This document shows, piece after piece, positions 9,432 to 21,572 of a DNA stretch of 64,000 nt. The notes under the pieces were generated by a model. The model was not told where the DNA came from. It ran no database searches and saw nothing but the letters and a program-made list of their open reading frames with translations. Made by a program: the position numbers and the translations under genes. Every line of letters starts with the position of its first letter. Position 1 is the stretch's first letter. Source of the stretch: Schistocerca nitens (Eukaryota > Arthropoda > Insecta > Orthoptera > Acrididae). The stretch spans positions 22,031,640 through 22,095,639 of the forward strand of contig NC_064623.1 of assembly GCF_023898315.1 (NCBI RefSeq), in the 5' to 3' direction.

Positions 9432-10853
9432 CACTCCTGGAAATGGAAAAATGAACACATTGACACCGGTGTGTCAGACCCACCATACTTGCTCCGGACA
9501 CTGCGAGAGGGCTGTACAAGCAATGATCAAACGCACGGCACAGCGGACACACCAGGAACCGCGGTGTTGGCCGTCGAATGGCGCTAGCTGCGCAGCATTT
9601 GTGCACCGCCGCCGTCAGTGTCAGCCAGTTTGCCGTGGCATACGGAGCTCCATCGCAGTCTTTAACACTGGTAGCATGCCGCGACAGCGTGGACGTGAAC
9701 CGTTTGTGCAGTTGACGGACTTTGAGCGAGGGCGTATAGTGGGCATGCGGGAGGCCGGGTGGACGTACCGCCGAATTGCTCAACACGTGGGGCGTGAGGT
9801 CTCCACAGTACATCGATGTTGTCGCCAGCGGTCGGCGGAAGGTGCACGTGCCCGTCGACCTGGGACCGGACCGCAGCGACGCACGGATGCACGCCAAGAC
9901 CGTAGGATCCTACGCAGTGCCGTAGGGGACCGCACCGCCACTTCCCAGCAAATTAGGGACACTGTTGCTCCTGGGGTATCGGCGAGGACCATTCGCAACC
10001 GTCTCCATGAAGCTGGGCTACGGTCCCGCACACCGTTAGGCCGTCTTCCGCTCACGCCCCAACATCGTGCAGCCCGCCTCCAGTGGTGTCGCGACAGGCG
10101 TGAATGGAGGGACGAATGGAGACGTGTCGTCTTCAGCGATGAGAGTCGCTTCTGCCTTGGTGCCAATGATGGTCGTATGCGTGTTTGGCGCCGTGCAGGT
10201 GAGCGCCACAATCAGGACTGCATACGACCGAGGCACACAGGGCCAACACCCAGCATCATGGTGTGGGGAGCGATCTCCTACACTGGCCGTACACCACTGG
10301 TGATCGTCGAGGGGACACTGAATAGTGCACGGTACATCCAAACCGTCATCGAACCCATCGTTCTACCATTCCTAGACCGGCAAGGGAACTTGCTGTTCCA
10401 ACAGGACAATGCACGTCCGCATGTATCCCGTGCCACCCAACGTGCTCTAGAAGGTGTAAGTCAACTACCCTGGCCAGCAAGATCTCCGGATATGTCCCCC
10501 ATTGAGCGTGTTTGGGACTGAATGAAGCGTCGTCTCACGCGGTCTGCACGTCCAGCACGAATGCTGGTCCAACTGAGGCGCCAGGTGGAAATGGCATGGC
10601 AAGCCGTTCCACAGGACTACATCCAGCATCTCTACGATCGTCTCCATGGGAGAATAGCAGCCTGCATTGCTGCGAAAGGTGGATATACACTGTACTAGTG
10701 CCGACATTGTGCATGCTCTGTTGCCTGTGTCTATGTGCCTGTGGTTCTGTCAGTGTGATCATGTGATGTATCTGACCCCAGGAATGTGTCAATAAAGTTT
10801 CCCCTTCCTGGGACAATGAATTCACGGTGTTCTTATTTCAATTTCCAGGAGTG
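9432..10853 (+). mobile_element. Tc1-like DNA transposon, 1422 bp, near intact
   Basis: Left end CACTCCTGGAAATGGAAAAA and right end (complement) CACTCCTGGAAATTGAAATA are terminal inverted repeats starting directly inside TA at 9430-9431 and 10854-10855. The single transposase frame fills most of the interior and is interrupted by one stop codon. The best preserved DNA transposon in the window. Confidence 0.92.
9676..10698 (+). pseudogene. Tc1-like transposase with one in-frame stop
   Basis: Tc1-family transposase, 340 codons from the Met of MPRQRGREPFVQLTDFERGR to TAG at 10696-10698. The frame is open upstream to 9451, but the family homology and usual length favour 9676. Contains the paired HTH region (FERGRIVGMREAGWTYRRIA), SDESRF (first Asp), QQDNARPH (second Asp) and SPIERVWD (Glu). 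By my count 32 residues separate the second Asp and the Glu instead of the usual 34, a two-codon shortening in the RATQRALEGVSQ segment. TGA at 10519-10521, right after VWD, splits the frame; the remaining MKRRL..GGYTLY tail is in frame. A single suppressible stop is the only obvious lesion. Confidence 0.93.
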
Positions 10854-10855
10854 TA

Positions 10856-12500
10856 TATCACCGTGTAAGCATGTGCCTAAACAACTGGAATAAAATTTTG
10901 AAAAGGCTATCGTTCCGAAGAATCAATATAAAGTCGATAAATGAGGGGGAGGTTAACAACTAGATGCCTTCTAGGACAACTTACTCCGCCTACTTAATTA
11001 CTGTAAAATTTAGTATGGTTGTTCAAAAGGTTTGTGCTATCATTCATGTACTGTGCCAACGAGAAGCGGTACCACGTGGATCGGAACAGAATAACAAGAG
11101 TTACTGAAATAATTGTAACTAAAAGAAATATGGTCGCCAGCCCAATTGGGCAAAATTTCTGTTCGGTAGGTGAATGAATGAGCCAAACAGTGAATGTCAA
11201 GAATTACTCGAACACGTGCGCCAACAGAGGGCTGCACGCACGTTAGCAAAAACAACTGAAACATTTACATAATAAAGCGAGAAAGAAAATAGTTTGCACT
11301 CGAAATATCATTAACTAATAGAGCTGAAGTTTTGAAAACATACAAGATAACACTTAGATTAGTGGTTACTTACTGTTGTAAGTGACAATGGCGCTACCTC
11401 ACAATAACGTCTACTATTTTCATACGAATTTTGGAAAATGACAAAAAATAATTAAAAGAAACTCCATTGACTTCTGAACAGGGAAGTAGAAATTGATATG
11501 TATCAAAAGGTAATTATTATACTTTAGCACGACTGCAAGTCAAAATGTGAACCAGAACTTTACTAACAAAAAATTACAATACTCACTGATATTTGCACTC
11601 ACTCATTAATGCTAGTTAGTGCTTTTGTTCATAGTGCCAAGAATTATTTTAATTTGATTAGTTGATTTACTATTTACAAAAATTAGATCGCCTCAGATTA
11701 AAGTTCAAATTTAAAGTTAGTGAGACTTAAATTACTGAATGCTTTAAGTTCAAATCTTTAATCTAACTGAATAATTTAGTTCATAAGCAAAATTAACTGG
11801 CACTGAAATTTTCATTTTTCGTAAGCGGCCTCGGATTATTATAACAATAGGACAGGACAGAAATCTACTTGGTGAATGATTTTAGGAGAATCACGGGTAA
11901 ACAGTTTTGATTAAACTATGGTAATTTTTCACTCGCAAAACACCACAAAGCTGAGTAACGCCGTTACAAAAGTAGTTGACAATAAGCTGTGATGCGGCAG
12001 TCTTACTTCAGTCCATTCTCGCCGTGACGAAGTTGCTGACGGCGATACTGCTGCTGGCTCCTTTCCACGATAATTAGCGAGCACGGGAGTTATTGGCAAT
12101 GATATTCGCGTGGCGCGTTCTTGATGTTGCTGCAGCCAATATTTCCACCGCCCACGCTCATCACTTGCCACGTGCCGCTAAACAGTCACTCCTCCAGTAC
12201 AGTGCACGCTATCCATGCGTCCGCTCTTCACCAAGTCTCACACCAGAGTTCTCTCTGTGTGTAGCGCGTGTTCTGACGTAACATCCTCCCGCGTCCAGAG
12301 ACGCCGCTACTCCAACGATACTTACTCGTTGACAAAAACCTAACGCTTCCGTAACACTCACTCAGCGATTACTCAGCGATATTTACATAATATACATAAT
12401 TGATTGTACAGCAAAATAAACAAATTAATTCATACATCGTGTATATATGAATTTACATAAAGATAAAAGCAAGTATATATACAATAATACGTGGTCAAAT
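10856..12500. other. AT-rich intergenic stretch, no gene seen
   Basis: No frame with recognisable homology. 12000-12340 is locally GC-richer (on the complement: TGTTACGTCAGAACACGCGC...) and reads like the transcribed end of an unidentified interspersed or LTR repeat, but I found no partner copy in the window. Confidence 0.4.
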
Positions 12501-12860
12501 AGCACATCGGCATGAAAGTGTTACCCTATCTGCAGTCCCCATCTATGTCCTCCACGCTCGCTACTTCGAGTTTCCTGCAGGAGGTCGAATGTGACTGTGC
12601 ATCCGCACTAAATGTTGTGGGTTCATAGCCCACCGAGGCACTCAGTTATATGAATGTAGGGTGTCTGTTCTCTCAGACATGTCAGCAGCGCTGTATGAAA
12701 ACGTGTGCCGGACCGGGATTCAAACCTGGTATCTCTCCCTTAGCAGGCAGTTACATAAACCAGTGCGCCAGCCAGACTCAGTTTTTATTGCAATTGCGCG
12801 GACTACCTCGGTACACCTCTAGCCGATCCACATTCCCACTGAGCGTTACGTAGTGCAAGA
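12500..12860 (-). repeat. Dispersed fourth SINE-like unit
   Basis: Same unit as 8190-9380, including GGGTTCATAGCCCACCGAGG (12619) and ACCGGGATTCAAACCTGG, followed by TAGCAGGCAG..AACCAGTGCGCC. The tRNA-like orientation is minus. Confidence 0.65.
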
Positions 12861-13084
12861 ATGGCTGGACCACTGTGTGGCATGCTATCGTTACCATGTA
12901 CATTCAGTTTGTCGATTTCTTTGTAAGAGCAGGAAATAGATAGAACCATGTGGTTCCTTTTAAAATAAGGACGCATTTGTTGTGATGACTGACAGAGTTG
13001 GCATCACTGTATGGCATACAGAACTCTAGCGGCAGCGGCTAGAATTAGGATACTTAAAATGGCAATGTATTCATTATAACAGCA

Positions 13085-14340
13085 GCATATAATCTCTTGC
13101 TCCAGTCGAGTGGTGTAACACCGAATGAAATTCACCCCCAGTTGAGTGAGGCATGTGGTGATGGTGTCATGAATGTTTACTATTAAAAACAGTCTTGATC
13201 TCGATTTATTTATCAAGGTGACCAGTTTAGACCACTGCTGTGATCATCTTCAGACCATTGAGTAGGAACCTCTTTCTGTTGGAGGATCACTAGTGAGTAG
13301 CGATTCTCCAATTGAAAGGGGTTCCTACTCAATGGTCTGAAGATGACCACACCAGTCGTCGAAACCGGTCACCTTGATAAATAAATCGTGACCAAGACTG
13401 TTTTTAATAGTAAATATTTGTAAGACATTGATCACTGCCACTCCCATAATGTATTCAAAAGTAATTTCATGAATGTGTCTGGTGTACGTTCGTGGGTGTG
13501 GCAGTTCAAAGGAGGCAGAGTTTCGTGTGAGAACAGACCAAGACTATCTCGGCTTCGCACCAACCGGTCAGACTATAAGATCGAGTCAGCCGCTGCGGAG
13601 AAAGTTGTTTTTGAGGACTTCCGAATGTTGAACACACTGCCTCCAAAGTCGGAATTTCTATGGGATCTGTGTCACAATCCTACATAAAGACTCGAAAATG
13701 TGAAAAGTGTCCTTCAGCCCCCACGCGGTCCCCAAGGCTGCCTGCGCCGCATACTGCCAGGCAATGTTGACGTGTTACGACAGCATGAATGGGACTTTCT
13801 TTTCATCAGCTGTGCCATTGGACGAAATATGAACACCATTTTTCAATCGGGAAACGAAGCAACAGTCAGCCGAATAGAAGCACTCACACTAACCTCCATC
13901 AAGGAAATTTCAGGTCAGGACCAGTACTGAAAAAATGATGACGGGTGGCCATGTTCTGGGCTACAGATGACGTAATCCTTACACTCTGCATTCCAAAGAG
14001 CACTGCGGTGACAGGTGCAGCCTACTAGTACACTCTGAAGAACAAGTTCCTACCAGCATTACGTCAAAACGCTCGGAAAATACTGTGTGTGTGCTCTTCC
14101 ACCATGACAACGCACCAGAGCATCGGGAGAACGCTCTTCGTGACAATGACTGTGAAGTGATTTCTCGTGCTCTGTACTCACATGACGTGGCTCTAGCTAC
14201 TTTTGGCAGTTTCCCTCCGTGGACGTACATTCGCTAGCCGTGCCACTGTTAATTCAGAGATTTTCCAGTGATCAAACCACACTCGTAAAGAATCGTTCAC
14301 AGCGAGCGGGGCATCATGTCATCGACGTTGTGAAAATTTA
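13085..14340 (+). pseudogene. mariner-like transposase, heavily decayed and interrupted
   Basis: Plus-strand blocks in order: LSEACGDGVMNVSGVRSWV (the helix before the WFKRF region), WQFKGGRVSCENRPRLSR (the GR.S..D..RSGRP linker), a degraded ..LHPHAVPKAACAAYCQ-like region, and HHDNAPEHRENAL (second catalytic Asp region, usually HDNARPH) near 14100. Several frameshifts and stops separate them. A 291-bp foldback element with 9-bp target duplication splits the N-terminal part at 13176-13466. The catalytic Asp/Glu set cannot be assembled without breaks. Confidence 0.65.
13176..13466. mobile_element. Foldback element with about 100-bp inverted arms
   Basis: TCATGAATG lies on both sides (13167-13175 and 13467-13475). 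The left arm starts TTTACTATTAAAAACAGTC and runs through CACCTTG/GACCAGTTT and TCTTCAGACCATTGAGTAGG. The right arm (to about 13418) is the imperfect reverse complement (CCTACTCAATGGTCTGAAGA..AAACCGGTCACCTTGATAAA). A 48-bp tail follows the right arm. No coding capacity; a non-autonomous element. Confidence 0.85.
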
Positions 14341-14491
14341 TTAAAGATGTAAGGAGATTACGTCGAGAGGTGACACGAGATTCACAGTTTTCGTGTGAAT
14401 TATTTGTTAGGAGTGCCATAGCCTGAATGGACCTCATAAAATATTTTCCACTCTATGGCGTGGTTGTAGAACAACCGGTGTGAATGAAACG

Positions 14492-14999
14492 ACATCTCGA
14501 AATAAATCGATACCTCGAAAAATAAATCGATGTCTCGAAACATATCGATATCTCGAAATATACCGATATCTCGAAATAAATCGATATCTCGAAATAAATC
14601 GATATCTCGAAATAAATCGATATCTCGAAATAAATCGATGCCTCGAAATAAATCGATACCTCGAAATAAATCGATATCTCGAAATATGTCAATATCTCGA
14701 AATATGTCGATATCTCGAAATAAATCTATATCTCGAAATAAATTGATATCTCGAAATAAATCGATATCTCGAAATAAATCGATATCTCGTAATAAATCGA
14801 TATCTCGTAATAAATCGATATCTCGTAATAAATCGATACCTCGTAATAAATCGATATCTCGAAATAAATCGATATCTCGAAATAAATCGATGTCTCGAAA
14901 TAAATCGATATCTCGAAATATATCGATATCTCGAAATATATCGATATCTCGAAATATATCGATATCTCGAAATATATCGATATCTCGAAATATATCTCG
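14492..14999. repeat. 18-bp minisatellite, about 28 units
   Basis: Consensus TCGATATCTCGAAATAAA. Variants are regional: TCTCGTAATAAA at about 14784-14842 and TCTCGAAATATA in the last units (14915-14995), the pattern left by unequal exchange. Because 18 is a multiple of 3, three frames per strand stay open; the resulting RNKSIS or FEISIY repeats are artefacts. Confidence 0.97.
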
Positions 15000-15039
15000 A
15001 ATTTAATGGAACTGTGGTATACATCAATGTACACTGAAA

Positions 15040-15523
15040 AACGCCGACCTCGGGGGGAAAAACGCCGACCTCGGGGGGAAAAAACGCCGACCTCGGGGGG
15101 GGAAAAAAACGCTGACCTCGGGGGGGAAAAAAACGCCGACCTCGGGGGGGAAAAAAACGCCGACCTCGGGGGGAAAAAACGCCGACCTCGGGGGGAAAAA
15201 ACGCCGACCTCGGGGGGAAAAAACGCCGACCTCGGGGGGGGGAAAAACGCCGACCTCGGGGGGGGGAAAAACGCCGACCTCGGGGGAAAAACGCCGACCT
15301 CGGGGGAAAAACGCCGACCTCGGGGGAAAAACGCCGACCTCGGGGGAAAAACGCCGACCTCGGGGGAAAAACGCCGACCTCGGGGGAGAAACGCCGACCT
15401 CGGGGGAAAAACGCCGACCTCGGGGGAAAAACGCCGACCTCGGGGGAAAAACGCCGACCTCGGGGGAAAAACGCCGACCTCGGGGGAAAAACGCCGACCT
15501 CGGGGGAAAAACGCCGACCTCGG
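15040..15523. repeat. 20-bp minisatellite, 23 units
   Basis: Consensus ACGCCGACCTCGGGGGAAAA. The first ten or so units vary in G- and A-run length (G5 to G8, A4 to A7); units from 15280 on are almost identical. Stop-free long frames on both strands come from the repeat, not from selection. Separated from the 18-bp array by only about 40 bp of unique sequence. Confidence 0.97.
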
Positions 15524-15880
15524 AATTTGCTGGTTGACATTACTTTTCTGAATGTATATGGTGTGTAAAGTCTGCCAGGAATTGAACAGGAATTCTAATA
15601 CTGCGAAAGGTCCACAGAACATCAGTATGTAGTTATTACCCAGTACAATTAATTTAACACAATCACCATCAGTTTTTCAAAATGCACCAAAGTTGTATTT
15701 ATCTTTACACAAAAAATGGTCATGAGAGGAAAGTCACTCTTTGGAAAGTTTATGAGATGTTCTAAATATTACTGGTAGGTCATTTACAATAATCTACAAG
15801 AACTACACAATGAGAAGAGACTGCCGACCTCAGCACTTAGAAGTAGCGCACAGCCAGGAAGACAGGTTGCATTGCTGTTT

Positions 15881-15983
15881 CTAATCCTCCGCTGCTTGAG
15901 ATGCAGAATCCAGGATAGCCTCGAATGAGAACGGCAGGAATGAATATCCTGCACCAGCATAGAACTTACTCTGGAACTCCACC
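15881..15983 (-). pseudogene. V-ATPase subunit a terminal pseudo-exon E
   Basis: Acceptor TTTCTGTGCAG followed by G GTG GAG TTC, completing a Trp codon with the TG of exon D. Encodes [20 protein letters not shown] and a short tail to TAG at 15881-15883. Open and conserved; this is the C-terminus of the family. Confidence 0.92.
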
Positions 15984-17555
15984 CTGCACAGAAAATCACA
16001 AGGCACAGTTATTTCATATCATTCTCAGAAAACTACAGAAGCCTCTAAGGGACGTAACGATGTCACCTTCACCAGTGAAATTTCTTAACAGCTATTGAGG
16101 CAAGAGAAGGTGGCAAGTTATTAATTTGTTTTTCGAAGCTCATTTCATTGTGTATCGGAATACTCAGTGGACATATTTAACCATCACATTTTACTGTCTA
16201 AAAGATGTCAACTTTCCAGACCATAAGTATAAGCAGAGCTTGGTCTTCTCCATTCCGAGTTTCTTTAGAATGGGTATCACAGGAAGCAGATCCACTGGGC
16301 ATTTAGAGCAACCTGCTTTAAACAACATGAGCAGGCAGTAGACACAGAATTTGACTGGCTGTTCACCTTATGTTGGCAGTATGTTAAGCTTGTGTGTTTC
16401 TCACAAAAGAAATCATCTAGCGAAAATGCTTGAATGGGAGATCAAAACCACTACAACCAGTACAAGCCTCAGACAGTGTAGCACGGGATCTGTGGTTCAT
16501 TTCTCTGGAAGGTGGCTGGACGTCAACTTTCCCTCCAATGACTTCACAGCACCCCTTATACTGGCACCTCACTGGCATATAAATAGGCTTGTTGGAAGTC
16601 CTCTGCACCCTTGCACCTGATGGTGACTGGCACACTGCCTCATTGCCAACACCGTTTAATGTAACACACATCGGTTCTCCAATCTTCTAATGTCACAGCA
16701 ACAAAAGCATCAGGCTTTTTAAAATGTTTTATGACAGTTGCTTATCATGCATCCTCCCTCCCACACACACACACAAATTGCATGTCTTGAGATAAACATT
16801 TTTTGGCATTGCTGCACAGTCAATATAAATAGATTTTGTCTCTTTTTTCAACCTATAGATCAGCAGTGTCAAATATTTAAATATTGTAATTTATAACTAT
16901 AATAAAATTCACATACACAGAAAATCTGAGTGGAAAAAGAATGATACAAAGGGAAAAATTGAGTACAAATGAAAAAATTCACTCAGTGATTAAAATGATG
17001 TGATGAAGGAAAAAAATTAGACTTAAAACCATTAATGGGATAAAAGTAATAATGAAAGTCATTTCGATAAAAATTTAAAGCCGTTATGAGTTTCAAACCT
17101 ACACCCTTACCCTATTTGTTAGGCCATGTAACCAGCCAATATTATACTATTGTATTTTAATTCTATTGAGTCTCACATAAAATTCCGATTTCTTTTTCCA
17201 TTGATTACTCCCAGACTAGGTCCCACTGAGGTGAATGACTGCAAGTGCAATACCTGGTATCATAACCTACATCATCATACATATGGTTTCACAAAAAGTC
17301 AATCTCACCACTGAGGATATCTCCTTGCAAGTGCTCATCTACTACTGAATGTCCATATTACGCAGTGATGGAACACCATTCTTTCTGCTGTTCACTGTAC
17401 ATTTCAACTAATTTAATAATGGGCAGTTGTTTCAAAAATTCAGTACTCATGCTGACACTTTTCAACTGCTTATGACAAATTTACACTTGTGCTGTATAGC
17501 CGTGGCTACTAACTGAACGTTTGTGGAACATTTACTCTAAGGACAGGGCACTCAT
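15984..17555 (-). other. Intron of the V-ATPase pseudogene (D to E)
   Basis: 1.57 kb, AT-rich, starting with a non-canonical AT and ending TGTGCAG. Contains short ORFs (for example 16417-16671 minus) without recognisable domains or splice context. Confidence 0.5.
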
Positions 17556-17727
17556 CAGTGAAGCCGCAATGTGTGGAGGAATGCAGATAGTCCCGCCATA
17601 AGCACCAAGATAACCACGGTAAGCACTGCCCAGAAGGCAAATACCAGCCATAGGGCAAAGCCTCCAGTCCAGCCCTCCGCTACCAGTCCATTCTTCATCA
17701 CCATACACCACAGCACCTCAGACAGCT
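17556..17727 (-). pseudogene. V-ATPase subunit a pseudo-exon D
   Basis: Acceptor GGTTTTCCAG; 172 nt open: [40 protein letters not shown]. The usually acidic residue before GLSAFLH (Glu in relatives) is Ala. The donor position reads TG|ATGAGT instead of TG|GTGAGT, and without splicing the frame hits TGA at once. Confidence 0.92.
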
Positions 17728-18991
17728 CTGGAAAACCATTTCAACATATGGAGTAAGCAATCTACTGGACATAAAATACCTGAAGACAAAGGGCAAGAAC
17801 TTATTGAGAACAATTCACAGCATCTCTATAACAAATTTAAAAAAGGTACAATGAACTGTTTATACTATTCATCCCATGTTGTACATATTTTATGAAATTA
17901 TTAAATATGATAGATAATACTGTACAAAGCACAACACTTCCAATTACAATTATGCCTAAGTTTTCATACTACAGTTTTTGCTTTCACAGTACAGTACTAC
18001 CATTTGTGGTTCAGTAAGAATGTGTCTTATGTGATTCATATGGGGTGACTTGCGCCTCTGTATCAAAATTACCTAAAATATAAAAAAACTGTCAGAAATG
18101 AATATTTAATTCTTAACTGTGAAAACACCTAACTGCAGAAAGCTGAGCTCTCAGTAGTTCAAAATGACATCTTCCATGCTTGATACACATATCACAGTAC
18201 TGTATTAGACAATATTCTGACAGGACAGAACTCAGAGTTCAAAATCACCTAACTGCATTACTTGCTCAAGTTTCTTGACAGTATGTAACTGTTGCATCAA
18301 CACATTCCACAATGTGTTATTCAAAGCTGATGGGTTCTTATTAATAAATCTGTTCCATAGCAATCTGACACCATCTCCTCAAATGCTGCTGTGCAAGTAA
18401 TTCTTTGCTGAGAACCTCAGCCGTGTCGGTGGCGTTATTTATCAGCACTATTACTTAATTTTCATGTCACTCTATGAAAGAAATCAAAGAAAATTCTGGG
18501 AGATGAGTAACACTGCAAGATGACCTAATAACAATGCTATAGCTTATACAATCATGATCTTCCTGGCTGGAACGCCTCTAATGGTATCATGGCAAGTATC
18601 AAATGGATGTTCTCTTCCCTCTGCCTTTTCCCTGACCTGGTAACTGCATCCATTTTTCATGTCACCCAACAATCCAGATTGTCAATGTTCTTCCCCCTCC
18701 CTTTCTTACTGTATTTCTTTTCATGACTTTGTTGCAGATAATTTTCTACAATATATACATTCTAGCTGAGATATTTTCCTTATTCAGATCATTCCATACC
18801 TTTTCTTTCCTCTTCTATTCCTAGAAGCACTTCTTCCTTCATCATTGTCACTCCATTTCACTTTATGTACTTTTTCCACTACCATATTTCAAAACCACCA
18901 TAGGATTATTCCTCTCCCTTTCTTTCTGACTGTCTGCAATTCATTGCCTTATAATACTACACTCCCAACATGAACTTCTGAAAATTTACAT

Positions 18992-19090
18992 CTAAGGCTG
19001 TGAGCTGGCACGAGTCGTGCTCGGATAGCTCAATAACAAAGGACTTGCCCACAACAAGCAAAGTTCCGAGGTTTTAATCAGTCAGGTTGT
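18992..19090 (+). mobile_element. tRNA-like SINE remnant
   Basis: GAGTCGTGCTCGGATAGCTCA..GGACTTGCCC..GGCAAAG-like..TTCCGAGGTTTTAATC resembles a tRNA-derived SINE head with A-box-like GATAGCTCA and a decayed B-box. Lies in the V-ATPase pseudogene intron. Confidence 0.6.
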
Positions 19091-20099
19091 TCCAACAATA
19101 TCCTTGTCTACCACCTTTCATATGTTTCCTCACTGGCAATTTTCTGTGCCTGTTCTTGCTTTTTATACAGCCCCTTTATCACTCTTTTGTCCTTCCAGTC
19201 TGCAACTACATCTTTCAAGGTGTTCAGGGGAATACTTTAGTCAACCAAATCAAACACCTTTCCTCAATAATTAAAACATTAAAATTTAGCATTCAGGTAA
19301 CTGATTTTTCAGATAACTCATTTACAGTAACATACTGTACTATGGGCTACAACAAATATTGCAAACCTACTGTTATAGCTTGGTATTTACGTAACCTCTA
19401 GAATCATCATATGATCACCATACTTTTAACAAGTGAAAAGGCCACATCAGCTCCAATGCAAGACAATTTTTGGAACACAATGGATGTTCCATGAAGGATT
19501 AATGTGGTAAACCACAATACCTGGCAAAATGAGACCTTCAAAGAAGAAATTCCAGTCACAGCATTTCTAATGTATATCCCCAGGGTGACGGACGGAATCG
19601 GCCACATTCTTTGAAAGCACAGCATCGAGATAGTGTAGATACTCACTGACAAAATTAGTGAGTGCTTCACATCAACCAAAGACAAATGGCACCCCAGTCA
19701 TTGCATCAGCAGATTACACTTGCTGTATACACAGACGACATAAGTCATGGGGCAGTGATGTGCACATATACAGACGGCAGCAGTACCACATACAGGAGGT
19801 GCAAAAGGCCAGTACATTGGTGGGACCTTCATTTGTACTCGGGTGATTCTTGTTAAAAACATGTCCAATGTGATTACAGCTGCATGACAGGAATTAAACT
19901 CTGAACACGGGACTGTAGTTGGAGCTAGACACATTTCTCCCAACAGAGGCACAGGACCCTAAAATGAAGTATTTCATTTTTATTTGATATTTGACATTTT
20001 TGTACCAAATTTTAATTTATTGAAAATACTCATTTTCATGCAAGCCTTAACAAAGGGAAAAATAATTTATTAAAATAATGCTTCAATATTTGCCAATTA

Positions 20100-20930
20100 A
20101 CATTTGCATTAAATATGAAATTAAATTGAAAGTAACGGTACTGACCAAATTCCACAATCTGTATTAAATACTTTAACAAAATTAGATACCTGGTTTGATT
20201 TAAATTTGTTAAAATTTAACATGGAAAAGAATGAGTTAATGGAGTTTAAATCAAAACAAGCAAAATTATATTATATCTAGGACAGTCACAGGAACTAGGA
20301 TTTGCAGGAAGCTAACTATGTGAAATTCCTAGGAATGCAACTAGATAAAAATCTATCATGGGGATCACATATACAGTATCTTGCAAATAAATTAAATAGC
20401 CTAGCATTTGCAGTGAATATATTGTAAAATGATACCAGTATGGGCCCAAAAAAAGTAGTATATCACAGCTACTTTGGGTCGGTAGTAAGGTATGGAATTG
20501 TATTTTGTGTTAACTCAATGTCTAATACTAAAACTTCAGAAAACCATCGTTAGAAATACGAACAACGTAAGGCAAAGAAAATCGTGCCAACCAATGCTAA
20601 AAATTCTTAGCATATTAAGTGTTCCCTCACTGTACATATGAGCTGATTATCTTTGTGCACAGTACCCCTGATTTATTTGTAGCAAATCATTTTCAAGGTG
20701 ATTGCAACACCAGAAATCAAAATAATTTTATGCCCACCCATCATTTAAAACTGCATGCTCAAACTCCATGAAAATTTATAACAAAGTTAAAGGATGAGAA
20801 TTGCTCAGCATAAATTTAAAACACTGAAAAACCTTATATGAGAAAAAATGTTGCTATTCAGTAGAAGAATTCATAAATGATAATCTGAAAATTTGAGAAG
20901 TACTTAGGACTTAATAATTTTTCTTCAAAA
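20100..20930 (+). pseudogene. LINE reverse transcriptase C-terminal fragment
   Basis: Plus strand encodes VKFLGMQLDKNLSWGSHIQY, then HSYFGSVVRYGIVF and, in another frame, a QRKAKKIV block, the order of the palm/thumb region of jockey/CR1-type RTs. Multiple stops. Lies in the 3.8-kb intron between pseudo-exons C and D (17728-21572), the rest of which shows nothing recognisable. Confidence 0.7.
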
Positions 20931-21572
20931 GTAACAAACTTTTAAAAATTAATTGCTTAATTATTCAGTACCATATATTACTGATATTATAAGGAAAAGT
21001 ATAAACCAGTTTTTGTGTTTTGACAAATCTCCTGTACATTAAGTCAATAGCTTGAAACTGTATGTTAAGAGAGAAACTTCTATTCTATAATAAATATGGA
21101 ATTTTTAGAAAGTAAGGAAAAATTGTTTCCCATCCAGTGACTCTGTGCTTATCAGCTTGGTGGCTTTGTGGAAAAGCTCAACATGTAGAACTCCAAAACA
21201 CAGAACTCTGAAGTGATGTATTGTTCTGCTTAAGGAATGTACGTCCCAACACTGACTTTCAGTCCCCTCGTAAGTTTTCAAAAATGCCAAATTAATGATA
21301 TCATCCGGTGAAATAAACAAGGTGCTCCCTCACCAATATGCACTGCACTGGGGAAGGCATTATGCATCTCATCTGTAGACAGTTTTCAAATTTAATTTCA
21401 TAGGTGACAATGTGAAGTGAAGGACCACTTATTAGACTAAGTGCCACCAAAGTTTATTACTTTCAGTGGCACCTCTATGAAATATAATTTCTCCTACTCT
21501 ATATTTAAAATATATTGCCATAGTGAAATAAATTATTTGAAAAACAAGTAAAAGATAGCCACTTATACTTAC

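Noticed and set aside
14480..15622. Long open frames of 158 to 298 codons on both strands
   Set aside because: They are translations of the 18-bp and 20-bp tandem arrays; stop-free frames follow from the unit sequence and length, not from coding selection.
19656..19856. Overlapping 62- and 64-codon frames in the V-ATPase pseudogene intron
   Set aside because: No homology, no splice sites, three overlapping frames of similar length: chance.
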